Source: Bifidobacterium scardovii JCM 12489 = DSM 13734 | GTDB taxonomy: Bacteria > Actinomycetota > Actinomycetes > Actinomycetales > Bifidobacteriaceae | Reading direction: 5' to 3' | Length of the DNA stretch: 64,000 nucleotides | NCBI RefSeq assembly: GCF_001042635.1 | Contig: NZ_AP012331.1 | Span: forward strand, 1,674,001-1,738,000 | Shown here: positions 1 to 10,958 of the stretch, one piece after another | How the letters are laid out: each line of letters begins with the position of its first letter | Position numbering within the stretch: the first letter of the stretch is position 1 | Position numbers and translations under genes: made by a program | Notes under the pieces: generated by a model | The model's input: the letters and a program-made list of their open reading frames with translations, nothing else | The model's database searches: none | What the model was told of the DNA's origin: nothing

Positions 1-60
1 TGTGTACAAACTTTCATTGCGAGTCGTTCGGGCGGGACGGCGTCCCGCTCCTCACCGCGT

Positions 61-133
61 GCCCTCGGTGGGACTCGAACCCACACTGCGCAGATTTTGA
101 GGCTGCTTCCTCTACCAATTGGGATACGAGGGC
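61..133 (-). tRNA. tRNA-Leu (anticodon CAA), short variable loop
   Basis: The minus strand folds into a cloverleaf. It has a 7-bp acceptor stem (GCCCTCG/CGAGGGC), a D arm containing GGTAG, and an anticodon loop CTCAAAA that places CAA at positions 34-36. The T arm is GTGGG-TTCGAGT-CCCAC. CAA reads the Leu codon UUG. Only about 5 nt lie between anticodon and T stems, so the long variable arm of most bacterial tRNA-Leu is absent. Position 31-39 is a C-U mismatch. CCA is not encoded. Confidence 0.85.
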
Positions 134-351
134 TTTTGATGCACCTACGGAAGAATAGCACACGATCGAGGATCTGGCGAACATCTCCACTTTCAGCGTG
201 GCGCGGCTTGCGCCCGGCTCCGCGTCACGGAGGGCCCCGGTGTCGGTTTAGGGCGCGTTTCCTTCGGCTCGCCGGCGAAAAACACCGGAACGGGAACATA
301 CCCACCCTAGAATAAAAGGTAGTTCATTATCGCCAACAAGGAGGCAGATTC

Positions 352-957
352 ATGAGCACCAATGAGACGTACCGCCGGTTCGACCCCTGGCGCGTGTCCC
401 CCGTCCGGGAGGAATCCCGCCATCAGATCGTCGAGAGCCACTATTTCAACGTCGATCGCGTGGCCTTCTCCTCGCCGCAGGTCGGCCAGTTCGAGCGCTA
501 CATCCTGCATGAGAACAACGGCGACACGGTCGGCGTGCTGGCGCTGACCGACGACGGCCGGATCCCGTTCATCGAGCAGTACCGCGTCCCGACCCACCGC
601 TGGACGCTGGAAATCCCGGCCGGGCACGCCAACGCCCCCAGCGAGAAGCCTTTGGACGTGGCCGTCCGCAAGCTGCGCGAGGAGGCCGGGTACGAGGCCA
701 AGAAGTTCACCCAGTTCTCGCGGTTCATCAACACGCCGAGCTTCTCCTCGCAGCATACGGCCCTGTTCGCGGCGACCGGGCTCACCCCGACGAGCCGCGG
801 CGATTTCGGCCCGGAAACGCCGCGCTCCGACGTGCGCCTGCTCACCACGGACGAGGCCTACGAGATGGTGGTCAACGGCACGATCATCGACGCGAAGTCG
901 ATCATCGCGGTGTTGCGCCTGAGGTGCGCGCCGGATCATCTGTTCGACGAGGTCTGA
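352..957 (+). CDS. Nudix hydrolase, ADP-ribose pyrophosphatase-like
   Basis: This 201-residue protein resembles the ADP-ribose pyrophosphatase branch of the Nudix family, which cleaves nucleoside diphosphates linked to another moiety. The Nudix box spans about residues 91-114 (G91, E98, R106, E110, E111, G113). The second residue of the usual RE pair is Lys107, so one of the metal-binding glutamates is missing and the first spacing is one residue longer than consensus. The start is set by AAGGAGG seven bases upstream of the ATG. It stands alone, convergent with pyk across a strong hairpin. The substrate cannot be told from sequence, and reduced or altered activity is possible. Confidence 0.8.
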   Translation: MSTNETYRRFDPWRVSPVREESRHQIVESHYFNVDRVAFSSPQVGQFERYILHENNGDTVGVLALTDDGRIPFIEQYRVPTHRWTLEIPAGHANAPSEKPLDVAVRKLREEAGYEAKKFTQFSRFINTPSFSSQHTALFAATGLTPTSRGDFGPETPRSDVRLLTTDEAYEMVVNGTIIDAKSIIAVLRLRCAPDHLFDEV

Positions 958-1040
958 CGGCCCGGGCGGGCAGGCGGGGCCGGAGCCGGCCACGGTGCCC
1001 GTCCGCGCATGATGCCGCCGCACATGCATCAAACATAATC

Positions 1041-1078
1041 AAGGAGGGGCGTCGCGCATTCGCGCGGCGCCCCTCCTT
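1041..1078. terminator. Hairpin between convergent Nudix gene and pyk
   Basis: A 17-bp stem with one mismatch closes a 4-nt loop (AAGGAGGGGCG... with ...CGCCCCTCCTT). It lies between the 3' ends of the two convergent genes and probably ends transcription in both directions. Neither side has a good T tract. Confidence 0.6.
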
Positions 1079-1175
1079 GCATCGACGTTCCGACCGGCGT
1101 GCCGATCAGCGGTGCGGCCGGGCCGGAACCGGCCGGTCGCACCGCCTGCGGATCACGCGGATCGAATCGCTCGGG

Positions 1176-2618
1176 TCACTCGTTGTTGCCGACCGTGTGC
1201 ACGTAGATCGTGTCGGTGCTGCCGGCGGCGTGCTCGCCCTGAGCGGAGCTCAGCACGACGATCTTGTCGCCATCGGAGACCTTGCCAGCTTCCTTGAGGA
1301 CCTTGTCGGTGAAGGTCATGAGGTCGCGGCGGGTCTTGTCGTGGTAGTCCTCGCTGAGCAGGAACGCCTCGGTGCCCCAGGACAGAGCCAGCCAGTGGTA
1401 GGTGTGCTCGTTGTTGGTCAGGCCGTAGATCGGGGCGGCCGGGCGCTCGCGGGACACGCGGTGCACGGTGTTGCCGGTCTGGGTGTAGGCGACGATGGCC
1501 TTGGCGTTGAGCTTGTCGGCCAGGTCCACGGCGGCGGAGGAGACGGCGCCGGTGGAGGACATGTCGAGGTTCTTGAGCTCCGGGATGCGGTCGAAGCCGT
1601 GGTCGGTGGCGTAGCCGGAGATGCGGGACATGGTGTCCACGGTGACGTCCGGGTACTTGCCGACGGCGGTCTCGTTGGAGGTCATGGTGGCGTCGGCGCC
1701 GTCGAGGACGGCGTTGGCGCAGTCGGAAGCCTCGGCGCGGGTCGGCACCGGGGAGTTGACCATGGAGCCGAGGACCTCGGTGGCCACGATGACCGGCTTG
1801 GCGTACTGACGGGCCAGCTCAATGATGCGCTTGGTGGCCAGCGGGACCTCTTCCAGCGGGCACTCGACGGCCATGTCGCCACGGGCGGCCATGACGCCGT
1901 CGAAGGCCTTCACGATGTCCTCGAGGTTCTCCAGGGCCTGCGGCTTCTCGATCTTGGCGACGATCGGGATGCGGCGGCCTTCCTCGTCCATGATCTCGTG
2001 GGCGCGGTCGATGTCGGTGGCGAAACGCACGAAGGACATGGCGATGATGTCGGCGCCGGTGCGGATGGCCCAGCGCAGGTCGGCCTCGTCCTTCTCGGTC
2101 AGGGCGGGCAGGCTCACGGCGACGCCCGGCAGGTTGATGCCCTTGTGGGAGGACACGGGGCCGGCCACGACGACCTTGGTGTGCACGTTGTTTCCCTCGA
2201 CCTCGGTGACCTCAAGACGGACCTTGCCGTCGTCGATCAGGATCGGGTCGCCCGGGTGGCAATCGCCCGGCAGGCCCTTGAAGGTGGTGGAGGTGATGTG
2301 CTCGTCGCCCTCGACGTCGTCGGTGGTGATGACGAACTCCTGGCCCAGCTTGAGCTGGACCTTGTCCTCACCCTCGGCGTTCTTCTTGAACCAGCCGCAG
2401 CGGATCTTCGGTCCCTGCAGGTCGACCAGGGCGGCCACGTTGCGGCCCGTCTCCTTGCCGGCCTTGCGCACGTTGTTGTACACGCGCAGGTGATCCTCGG
2501 GGGTGCCGTGGGAGCGGTTCAGACGAGCGACGTCCATACCGGCTTCGACGAGCTTCAGGAGCTCGTCGTAATCCTCGCTAGCGGGACCGATGGTATCTAC
2601 GATCTTGGCTTTACGCAT
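1176..2618 (-). CDS. pyk: Pyruvate kinase
   Basis: Converts phosphoenolpyruvate and ADP to pyruvate and ATP, the last step of glycolysis (in bifidobacteria, the lower part of the bifid shunt), in the cytoplasm. The 480-residue protein begins MRKAKIVDTIGP and carries the family signatures RLNRSHG, AKIEKPQAL and AARGDMAVE. The open frame extends 18 codons further upstream, but homologs begin at this ATG and AGGCAGG lies just before it. A LacI-type palindrome about 106 bases upstream closely matches one before eno, suggesting shared control. Confidence 0.96.
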   Translation of the reverse strand: MRKAKIVDTIGPASEDYDELLKLVEAGMDVARLNRSHGTPEDHLRVYNNVRKAGKETGRNVAALVDLQGPKIRCGWFKKNAEGEDKVQLKLGQEFVITTDDVEGDEHITSTTFKGLPGDCHPGDPILIDDGKVRLEVTEVEGNNVHTKVVVAGPVSSHKGINLPGVAVSLPALTEKDEADLRWAIRTGADIIAMSFVRFATDIDRAHEIMDEEGRRIPIVAKIEKPQALENLEDIVKAFDGVMAARGDMAVECPLEEVPLATKRIIELARQYAKPVIVATEVLGSMVNSPVPTRAEASDCANAVLDGADATMTSNETAVGKYPDVTVDTMSRISGYATDHGFDRIPELKNLDMSSTGAVSSAAVDLADKLNAKAIVAYTQTGNTVHRVSRERPAAPIYGLTNNEHTYHWLALSWGTEAFLLSEDYHDKTRRDLMTFTDKVLKEAGKVSDGDKIVVLSSAQGEHAAGSTDTIYVHTVGNNE

Positions 2619-2677
2619 GAATGCCTGCCTATTCTTATCTTGTACACCCGGACCTGACGGCCCGGCTTCCACGGCAT

Positions 2678-2706
2678 AGTCTACTAGCTTGGCCCCAACT
2701 TCTCCA
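2678..2706 (-). promoter_or_regulatory. Predicted pyk promoter
   Basis: On the minus strand TGGAGA (-35, 2701-2706) is followed after 17 bp by TAGACT (-10, 2678-2683). Both boxes are imperfect. The call gains support because its distance to the upstream palindrome matches the arrangement at eno within one base. Confidence 0.4.
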
Positions 2707-2723
2707 GTACGGAACGGGGTGTG

Positions 2724-2739
2724 TTGTGAGCGCTAACAA
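2724..2739. promoter_or_regulatory. LacI-family type operator upstream of pyk
   Basis: TTGTGAGCGCTAACAA is a 16-bp near-perfect palindrome with the central CG typical of LacI-family sites. The minus strand of the site before eno (42522-42537) reads ATGTGAGCGCTAACAA, which is 15 of 16 identical. From recalled literature, LacI-type regulators AraQ and MalR1 control central carbon genes in bifidobacteria. Which protein binds here is inference. Confidence 0.65.
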
Positions 2740-2777
2740 TTATGTCGGGAAAAGGATTACCGTTTATTTCCCGCCGA

Positions 2778-3770
2778 TCAGCGCGCAGCGTCGGACGACG
2801 ATTCGATCGCACGCATCTTCAACACGCTCGCGATCGCCGCGGTGCCCAGCGACACGATGATCACGGCCAGCGACAACCAGGTCGGCACCTCGGGGACCCA
2901 TTCGATCGGGTGCCCCCCGTTGAGGAACGGCAGGGAATTGCCGTGCAGCGCCTCCATGATCAGCTTGATGCCGATGAACCCGAGCACCACGGACAGGCCA
3001 AGCGGCAGATAGACGAGCTTGTCGAGCAGCGCGCCGAGCAGGAAGTAGAGCTGCTGCAAGCCGAGCAGCGCGAAGACGTTCGACGTGAACACGATGAACG
3101 GATCCTTGGTCAGGCCGAAGATGGCGGGGATCGAATCGAAGGCGAACATCACGTCGGTGGTGCCGATCGCGAGGAACACGACCAGCATCGGGGTGAAGTA
3201 CTTGACGCCGTTCTTCACCGTGCGCAGCTTCTCACCGTCGTACTCGTCGGAGATCTTCATCACCTTGCGCAGGGCCTTGATGATGCCGTTCTCGTGGTAT
3301 TCCTCGTCATCGTCGCCGCCCGCGACGAGCTTGACGGCGGTGACGATGAGGAACACGCCGAAGATGAAGAAGATCCAGGTGAAGCGCTCGATCAGGGCCG
3401 CGCCGATGAGGATGAAGATGCCGCGCAGGATCAGCGCCACGGTGATGCCGACCGACAGCACGTACTTCTGCAGGACCTTCGGCACGGCGAAGTTCGACAT
3501 GATGATGACGAAGACGAACAGGTTGTCCACGCTCAGCGAGTATTCGGTGAGCCAGCCGGAATAGAATTCCACGGCCGGCTTGGAGCCGGCGACCGCCCAG
3601 ATCAGGCCGCCGAAGATCAGCGCCGTCACCACGAAGAACGCGATGTGCTGCACGCATTCCTTGGTGGTCGGCACATGCGGCTTGCGCCCGATGACGAACA
3701 GATCGACGATGAAGAATGCGGCGAGTACCACAAAAGTGGCGATCATAAAAGCAACAGGGGTTTCAGACAT
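2778..3770 (-). CDS. TerC family integral membrane protein
   Basis: A 330-residue polytopic membrane protein of the TerC/Alx family, whose members are linked to tellurite resistance and to metal (often manganese) homeostasis. The acidic family motifs are present (SLSVDNLFVFV and FAFDSIPAIF). About eight hydrophobic segments surround a charged loop near residues 150-190. The start at MSETPVAF is preferred, although GGGAG lies only two bases upstream; an ATG four codons earlier has no ribosome site. It is monocistronic. The transported ion is not evident. Confidence 0.88.
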   Translation of the reverse strand: MSETPVAFMIATFVVLAAFFIVDLFVIGRKPHVPTTKECVQHIAFFVVTALIFGGLIWAVAGSKPAVEFYSGWLTEYSLSVDNLFVFVIIMSNFAVPKVLQKYVLSVGITVALILRGIFILIGAALIERFTWIFFIFGVFLIVTAVKLVAGGDDDEEYHENGIIKALRKVMKISDEYDGEKLRTVKNGVKYFTPMLVVFLAIGTTDVMFAFDSIPAIFGLTKDPFIVFTSNVFALLGLQQLYFLLGALLDKLVYLPLGLSVVLGFIGIKLIMEALHGNSLPFLNGGHPIEWVPEVPTWLSLAVIIVSLGTAAIASVLKMRAIESSSDAAR

Positions 3771-3895
3771 GGCTCCCAGCATAGAAACAGGCGCTGACGC
3801 CGGTAGGAGCCGCCGCCCCGTTGGCGGAAGCGAAATATGCCTGGATTGGCAGAGTCATCAAGAGGGGTCTTGATCTCGGATGGCCGGCGGGGTTG

Positions 3896-3942
3896 CTCCC
3901 CTCAGTCCGCTCTGCGGACAGCTCCCCTCAGAGAGGGGAGCC
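3896..3942. repeat. Bipartite double-hairpin element, copy 1
   Basis: A small hairpin (TCCGC-TCT-GCGGA) is followed by a larger one (GCTCCCCTC-AGA-GAGGGGAGC). The same architecture, with near-identical second hairpin, recurs at 23475-23520, and a diverged relative lies at 13108-13148. It behaves like a REP-type intergenic palindrome. Confidence 0.7.
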
Positions 3943-3972
3943 GGCTGCGGCGACGGCGGCGCGGAGGCGTGC

Positions 3973-4077
3973 GCGACGCTACCGCTGCTCGCTGCTCGCT
4001 GCTACGGAGGCTCACTTATTCGCCTCCGCATCACATGCGACGCTCGCGACGCTACCGCTGCTCGCTGCTACGGAGGC

Positions 4078-4095
<18 letters not shown>
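3973..4095. repeat. Imperfect tandem duplication of the uvrB 3' end
   Basis: A block of about 50 bp that contains the last codons and stop of uvrB (4046-4095) is repeated just downstream of the gene (3973-4029). The distal copy has an extra 7-bp CTGCTCG unit. The copies share the GGAGGCTCACTTATTCGCC segment. The rest of 3771-4077 holds no gene. Confidence 0.8.
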
Positions 4096-6191
<2,096 letters not shown>

Positions 6192-6192
<1 letters not shown>

Positions 6193-6797
6193 TACTCCTT
6201 CCAGCTTGCATATAGCCTATCAACCACATCGAACATTTGTTCGATCGGCTGTGTCGAATCGATCACGACGTCCGCGATCGCCCGGCGCTCGGACTCGCTG
6301 GATTGGTGCCGGATCCGGCCTACGGCCTGCTCGAGGCTCATGCCCCGCTCCCCCGTCATGCGCGCGATCCGCACGTCCTCGGGAGCCTCGACCGTCACAA
6401 TATGGTCGAATCGGAACGGGATCACATCGATCACCTCCGCCAGCAACGGCACGTCGTGCACCACGATCGGCGTGCCATGGTCCGCGGCCTCGCGCTCCAG
6501 ACGGGCCGCCGCCTCGTAGATCAGCGGATGCTCGATCGCGTCCAGCCGCTCCCGCGCGCCGGCCGGCGCGGACGCGCCGAACACATGCCCGGCCATCCAC
6601 GCGCGGTCAAGGCTCCCGTCCCCGCGCAACGCGTCCGGACCGAACGCGGCGGCGATACGCCGCAGACCGACGCCGCCGGGGGCCACGACCTCGCGGGCCA
6701 GCTCGTCGTAGCCGATCACGCATGCGCCCAAGGCGCCCAACCGCGCCGCCACCGTGCTTTTGCCCGCGGCGATCCCGCCGGTCAGCCCAACTCTCAT
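6192..6797 (-). CDS. coaE: Dephospho-CoA kinase
   Basis: Catalyses the last step of coenzyme A synthesis, phosphorylating dephospho-CoA. The 201-residue protein begins [15 protein letters not shown] with the P-loop at its very N terminus, as is usual, which sets the start. The open frame extends 23 codons upstream without a better ribosome site. It precedes uvrB with a one-base overlap, a pairing common in actinobacteria. Its 3' codons for IEQMFD double as a LexA operator. Confidence 0.93.
6229..6244. promoter_or_regulatory. LexA (SOS) box for uvrB inside coaE
   Basis: TCGAACATTTGTTCGA matches the actinobacterial LexA consensus (TCGAAC-N4-GTTCGA) at every conserved position. It lies in the coaE coding sequence. 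A possible -10 (TATATG) follows between the box and the uvrB start, so bound LexA would cover the -35 region. Confidence 0.85.
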
Positions 6798-6816
6798 CAT
6801 CACAGCCACCATACTA

Positions 6817-6857
6817 CGAAAAAAGGATCCCGGCCTGCGATTGCAGACCGGGATCCT
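6817..6857 (-). terminator. Rho-independent terminator of rpsA
   Basis: Reading the minus strand, GGATCCCGG pairs with CCGGGATCC across a 14-nt loop, and six T residues follow. It sits downstream of rpsA and just before coaE. Confidence 0.88.
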
Positions 6858-6917
6858 TGCGATCATCCGCGCCGGTCACCCGGCGCGATCATCATGCTTC
6901 CCGTGCGGGAGGGACGC

Positions 6918-8390
6918 TCACTTGCCGAGCAGCTGGTCGCGCAGGGCGGCGAGCTGATCGGAATCGGCGAGGGTACCGGTGGAAGAGGAATCGGAGGAGT
7001 AGTTGGACACCTCTTCGACCTTCTCTTCCTTCGGGGCCTGTCCGTCCTCGGCGGCGGAAGCGGCGGCGTTCTCGAGCTCCTTGGCCACGAACGCCTTGTG
7101 CTGCTCCCACAGGTCGTGGGCGGCCGCGTACTGGGACTCCCACTCCTCGCGCTGCTTCTCGAAGCCGGCGATCCACTCGTTGGTGTTCGGATCGAAGCCT
7201 TCGGGGTACTTGTAGTTGCCGTCCTCGTCGTACTCGGCCGGCATGCCGTACAGCGCCGGATCGAAGTCCTCGGAAGCCGGGTCGACGGAGTCGTTGGCCT
7301 GCTTGAGGGACAGGGAGATGCGGCGACGGTCGAGATCGACGTCGATGACCTTGACGAAGACCTCTTCGCCGGGCTTGACGACGGTCTCCGGGTTCTCCAC
7401 GTGGCGGTTGGCCAGCTCGGAGATGTGCACCAGGCCCTCGATGCCGTCCTCGACGGAGATGAACACGCCGAACTGGACGATCTTGGTGACCTTGCCCTTG
7501 ACGATCTGGCCGGGGACGTGGGTGCGGGCGAAGCGCTGCCACGGATCCTCCTGGGTCGCCTTCAGGGACAGGGAGATGCGCTCGCGGTCCAGATCGACGT
7601 CGAGCACCTCGACGGTGACCTTGTCGCCGACCTTGACGACCTCGGACGGGTGGTCGATGTGCTTCCAGGACAGCTCGGAGACGTGGATCAGGCCGTCAAC
7701 GCCACCGAGATCGACGAACGCGCCGAAGTTGACGATGGAGGACACGACACCCTCGCGGATCTGGCCCTTCTTGAGCTGCGAGAGGAAGGTCTCGCGCACT
7801 TCGGACTGGGTCTCCTCGAGGTACTGGCGACGGGACAGGACCACGTTGTTGCGGTTCTTGTCGAGCTCCAGGATCTTGGCCTTGATCTTCTGGCCGATGT
7901 ACGGGGACAGGTCGCGCACGCGACGCATCTCGACGAGGGAAGCCGGCAGGAAGCCGCGCAGACCGATGTCCACGATGAGGCCGCCCTTGACGGCTTCGAT
8001 GACGGTGCCCTCGACGACGCCGTCGGCATCCTTGATCTTCTCGATGTCGCCCCAGGCGCGCTCGTACTGGGCGCGCTTCTTGGACAGGATCAGACGGCCT
8101 TCCTTGTCTTCCTTGGTGACGACAAGGGCCTCGATGGTGTCGCCGACCTCGACGACCTCGTCAGGATCGACGTCCTTCTTGATGGAAAGTTCGCGGGAGG
8201 GGATCACACCCTCGGTCTTGTAGCCGATGTCGAGCAGAACCTCGTCATGATCGACCTTGACGACGGTGCCCTCAACCAGATCACCATCATCGAAGTTCTT
8301 GATGGTGGAATCGACTGCCTTGATGAAGTCCTCCTCAGTGCCGATATCGTTGATCGCGACCTTGGTGACTTCGTTGTTGTTCTCTGCCAT
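6918..8390 (-). CDS. rpsA: 30S ribosomal protein S1
   Basis: RNA-binding ribosomal protein that helps recruit mRNA to the small subunit. The 490 residues contain four S1 repeats, seen as GDLVEGTVVKVD, GVVEGTVIEAV, GQIREGVVSSIV and GQIVKGKVTKIV. A C-terminal tail of about 110 residues is rich in Glu, Ala and Ser. That is the usual actinobacterial four-repeat form, shorter than the six-repeat protein of Escherichia coli. Codon use is strongly biased, as expected of a highly expressed gene. It ends at a strong terminator. Confidence 0.96.
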   Translation of the reverse strand: MAENNNEVTKVAINDIGTEEDFIKAVDSTIKNFDDGDLVEGTVVKVDHDEVLLDIGYKTEGVIPSRELSIKKDVDPDEVVEVGDTIEALVVTKEDKEGRLILSKKRAQYERAWGDIEKIKDADGVVEGTVIEAVKGGLIVDIGLRGFLPASLVEMRRVRDLSPYIGQKIKAKILELDKNRNNVVLSRRQYLEETQSEVRETFLSQLKKGQIREGVVSSIVNFGAFVDLGGVDGLIHVSELSWKHIDHPSEVVKVGDKVTVEVLDVDLDRERISLSLKATQEDPWQRFARTHVPGQIVKGKVTKIVQFGVFISVEDGIEGLVHISELANRHVENPETVVKPGEEVFVKVIDVDLDRRRISLSLKQANDSVDPASEDFDPALYGMPAEYDEDGNYKYPEGFDPNTNEWIAGFEKQREEWESQYAAAHDLWEQHKAFVAKELENAAASAAEDGQAPKEEKVEEVSNYSSDSSSTGTLADSDQLAALRDQLLGK

Positions 8391-8445
8391 TAATGTGGTT
8401 TCTTCAATAAATATGGATGGATAAAATCGTTATTCAGTTATGACG

Positions 8446-8473
8446 CGCATACTTGCGCACACGCAATGTTCAA
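8446..8473 (-). promoter_or_regulatory. Predicted rpsA promoter
   Basis: On the minus strand TTGAAC (8468-8473) is separated by 16 bp from TATGCG (8446-8451), about 55 bases before the rpsA start. Support is moderate. Confidence 0.45.
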
Positions 8474-8508
8474 CAATACCGGCAACCATGCCCAAAACGA
8501 TTATAGGA

Positions 8509-8630
8509 ATCCGGGCGTGTCGCGCCCGGATACTGTCACATCACCGAGGGGCCCCACCCCCTCGGCGTCGCCTACCGGCAGCCCACCGGGCTACCGGCTA
8601 CACGGCTCCGTGGGCGTGTCGCGCCCGGAT
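8509..8630. repeat. Palindromes and 19-bp direct repeat between rpsA and folD
   Basis: A 19-bp direct repeat (GGGCGTGTCGCGCCCGGAT) occurs at 8513-8531 and 8612-8630. Each copy contains the inverted repeat GGGCG-TGTCG-CGCCC. Between them CCGAGGGG (8544-8551) pairs with CCCCTCGG (8558-8565). The group lies downstream of folD and probably includes its transcription stop. Confidence 0.65.
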
Positions 8631-8645
8631 TCCTTAGGGGCGCAT

Positions 8646-9524
8646 TCAGACGAGACGGCGTTCGGCCATTTCCACTACGTTGGCGAGCAGCATGGCCCGG
8701 GTCATCGGGCCGACGCCGCCCGGATTCGGCGAGTAGGCGTAGGCCTTGTCGTAGCAGGCCTTGTCGATGTCGCCCTTGATGCGGTAGCGACCGGCCTCCT
8801 CGTCGAAGACGCGCGAGACGCCGACGTCGACGAGCACGGCCCCCTCGCGCACCATGTCAGGCGTGACGAATCCGGCGGAGCCCATGGCGGCGACGATCAC
8901 GTCGGCGCGGCGCGCGTGCTCGGCGATGTCGCGCGTGCCGGTGTGGCACAGGGTCACGGTCGCGTTGACCTCCTTGCGGCTCAGCAGCAGGCCGATCGTG
9001 CGCCCGATCGTGATGCCGCGCCCGAGCACGCACACTTCCTTGCCGTTCAGGTCGATGCCGTAGGCGTTCAGCAGTTCCAGCACGCCGCGGGGCGTGCACG
9101 GCAGCGGCGTGGCGATGTCCCCGCGCACGTGCAGCACGAGTTCGCCCAGATTGTACGGGTGCATGCCGTCCGCGTCCTTGGCCGGGTCGATCAGCCCGAT
9201 GATCGCGTTCTCGTCGATGCCCGCCGGCAACGGCAGCTGCACGATATAGCCGGTGCAGGCCGGATCGTCGTTGAGCGAGCGAACTGCCTCGGCGATGTCG
9301 TCGAAGCCCGCGTCGGCGGGCAGCTCGCGCTTGATCGAACGGATGCCGACCTGGGCGCAGTCGGCGTGCTTGCCGGCTACGTACTTGACCGATCCGGGAT
9401 CGGACCCGACCAGCAGCGTCCCCAACCCCGGTTCGACGCCCGCGTCGCGCAGTCGCCGTACGCGTGCGGTCAGATCCGCCTTGATGGTCGCGGCAGTCTG
9501 CTTGCCGTCGAGTTTGATGGTCAT
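8646..9524 (-). CDS. folD: Methylenetetrahydrofolate dehydrogenase/cyclohydrolase
   Basis: Bifunctional enzyme interconverting 5,10-methylene-, methenyl- and 10-formyl-tetrahydrofolate, supplying one-carbon units to purine synthesis (purH is also in this window). The 292 residues carry the substrate lysine motif YVAGKHADC, the nucleotide-binding [11 protein letters not shown] and the family signature [12 protein letters not shown]. The start is at MTIKLDG, with GGAAGGA upstream; the open frame runs 40 codons further but that stretch is not family-like. It stands alone, divergent from the metal-binding lipoprotein gene. Confidence 0.95.
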   Translation of the reverse strand: MTIKLDGKQTAATIKADLTARVRRLRDAGVEPGLGTLLVGSDPGSVKYVAGKHADCAQVGIRSIKRELPADAGFDDIAEAVRSLNDDPACTGYIVQLPLPAGIDENAIIGLIDPAKDADGMHPYNLGELVLHVRGDIATPLPCTPRGVLELLNAYGIDLNGKEVCVLGRGITIGRTIGLLLSRKEVNATVTLCHTGTRDIAEHARRADVIVAAMGSAGFVTPDMVREGAVLVDVGVSRVFDEEAGRYRIKGDIDKACYDKAYAYSPNPGGVGPMTRAMLLANVVEMAERRLV

Positions 9525-9590
9525 GTGCGTCCTTCCCCGTGTCGATGTCATTCCTCGTAGCGTTAGGCTATCGTGGATGCAGGTCAAAAG

Positions 9591-9619
9591 GATATCCGAC
9601 ACCGCGATATCCGGCACCG
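9591..9619. repeat. Pair of 14-bp direct repeats upstream of the metal-binding lipoprotein gene
   Basis: GATATCCGACACCG and GATATCCGGCACCG lie 15 bp apart, ending 26 bases before the start codon at 9646. They could be a regulator site. No Zur box is visible here. Confidence 0.45.
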
Positions 9620-9645
9620 TTCGCGACTGCGATGGAGAAGACATT

Positions 9646-10848
9646 ATGCGTATCAGGGGAACTCACATGGCGCGGGCCGTTGCGGCCGTCGCCGCAGCCG
9701 GACTCATGCTGGTCACCGGCGCCTGCGGCGCGTCGAAGGCCGGCACCGAGCCCGCCCAGCCAAGCGAGCCGGCGCAGCAGGGGCCGATCGAGGTGGTCGC
9801 CTCGATCAACCAGTGGGGTTCCCTGGCCGAGCAGATCGGCGGCGACGACGTCACGGTCACGTCGATCCTGAGCAGCACGACCGTGGACGCGCATGACTTC
9901 GAGCCGAAGACCTCGGATATGGCCGCGATCGCGAAGGCCGCCATCGTCGTGTCGAACGGCGCCGGCTACGACGCATGGGCCACCAAAAACGTCTCCAAGA
10001 ACGCCGTCACCGTGTCGGCGGCGCAGACCGTCGGCGCCATGGAGGGCGACAACCCGCACCTGTGGTTCTCGAAGGACGCGCGAACCGGCATGGCCAAGGA
10101 GCTGGTGAACGCCTTCTCCAAGGCGTTGCCCGCCAAGAAGAAGGCGTTCTCCAAGCGCTACGACGCCTGGCTCAAGCGCGAGCAGGCCATCGAGGACAAA
10201 ATGGCCGCATTCGCCAAGGACCACGCCAATCCGACGTACGCGGCCACGGAGGCCGTCGCCTACTACCTCATGTCGGATATGGGATTCAAGGACCTGACCC
10301 CGGAGGGCTACGCCGCGTCCACGGCCTCCGAGGGCGAGCCGGCACCGGCCGACCTGCAGGCGTTCCAGAAACTGGTCGAGGGGCGCAGCGTCGACCTGCT
10401 GGTCAACAACACGCAGGAGGCGTCGGACGCCACCAATCTGATCACGGGAACCGCCGGCCGCTCCGAGGTGCCCGTGTTCGACGTCAGCGAACAGATGCCC
10501 AAGGACAAGACCGATCTCACCGATTGGATCGACTCGATGGTCGACGCGATCGACGGCATCTTCGACGAGCGAGACGCTCAGTCCTGCGAGGACGCGTCCA
10601 CGTCGGACGGCTCGGCTGACTCGGGCGACTCGAACGGCAAGGATGGCAAGGGCTCCTCGGACGGCACCGCCGACAAAGACGCATCCGGCCCATCCGACAC
10701 CAAGGGCGACGGCGTGGCGCAGTGCCAGACCGACAAGACGGGCGACGCCGGCAAGGCGGACGACTCCGATAAGGCGGGCAAGACGGATGGTGGCTCCGCA
10801 ACGACCACCGGCGGCGCCGCCGACACGCCCTCCGACCCGGGCAAGTAA
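9646..10848 (+). CDS. Metal ABC transporter substrate-binding lipoprotein (ZnuA-like)
   Basis: Extracytoplasmic metal-binding protein of the cluster A-I family, anchored by Cys27 after a signal peptide ending LVTGAC. Two family histidines are visible (HDFEP and NPHLW). The third, usually in an HDAF-like motif, is replaced by TEAVAYY. The last ~95 residues form a low-complexity Asp/Ser/Gly/Lys tail with two cysteines, in place of the usual His-rich loop. GGAGAAG precedes the ATG. The ATPase and permease follow after 364 bp. Zinc is inferred from the downstream Zur box; manganese is possible. Confidence 0.85.
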   Translation: MRIRGTHMARAVAAVAAAGLMLVTGACGASKAGTEPAQPSEPAQQGPIEVVASINQWGSLAEQIGGDDVTVTSILSSTTVDAHDFEPKTSDMAAIAKAAIVVSNGAGYDAWATKNVSKNAVTVSAAQTVGAMEGDNPHLWFSKDARTGMAKELVNAFSKALPAKKKAFSKRYDAWLKREQAIEDKMAAFAKDHANPTYAATEAVAYYLMSDMGFKDLTPEGYAASTASEGEPAPADLQAFQKLVEGRSVDLLVNNTQEASDATNLITGTAGRSEVPVFDVSEQMPKDKTDLTDWIDSMVDAIDGIFDERDAQSCEDASTSDGSADSGDSNGKDGKGSSDGTADKDASGPSDTKGDGVAQCQTDKTGDAGKADDSDKAGKTDGGSATTTGGAADTPSDPGK

Positions 10849-10958
10849 CCGCATACACGCCTCATGCGTCAAACCATCGCGCGCCTTCGGCGCATTGCGC
10901 CATCGCGCATGCCCAGGTGATCTCGCGCATGCCCCGTTTTTGGCATGCCGAAACAGAC

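Noticed and set aside
924..2657. Long plus-strand open frame opposite pyk
   Set aside because: It is the antisense shadow of a highly biased gene. The Val/Gly/His-rich translation has no family features and no ribosome site.
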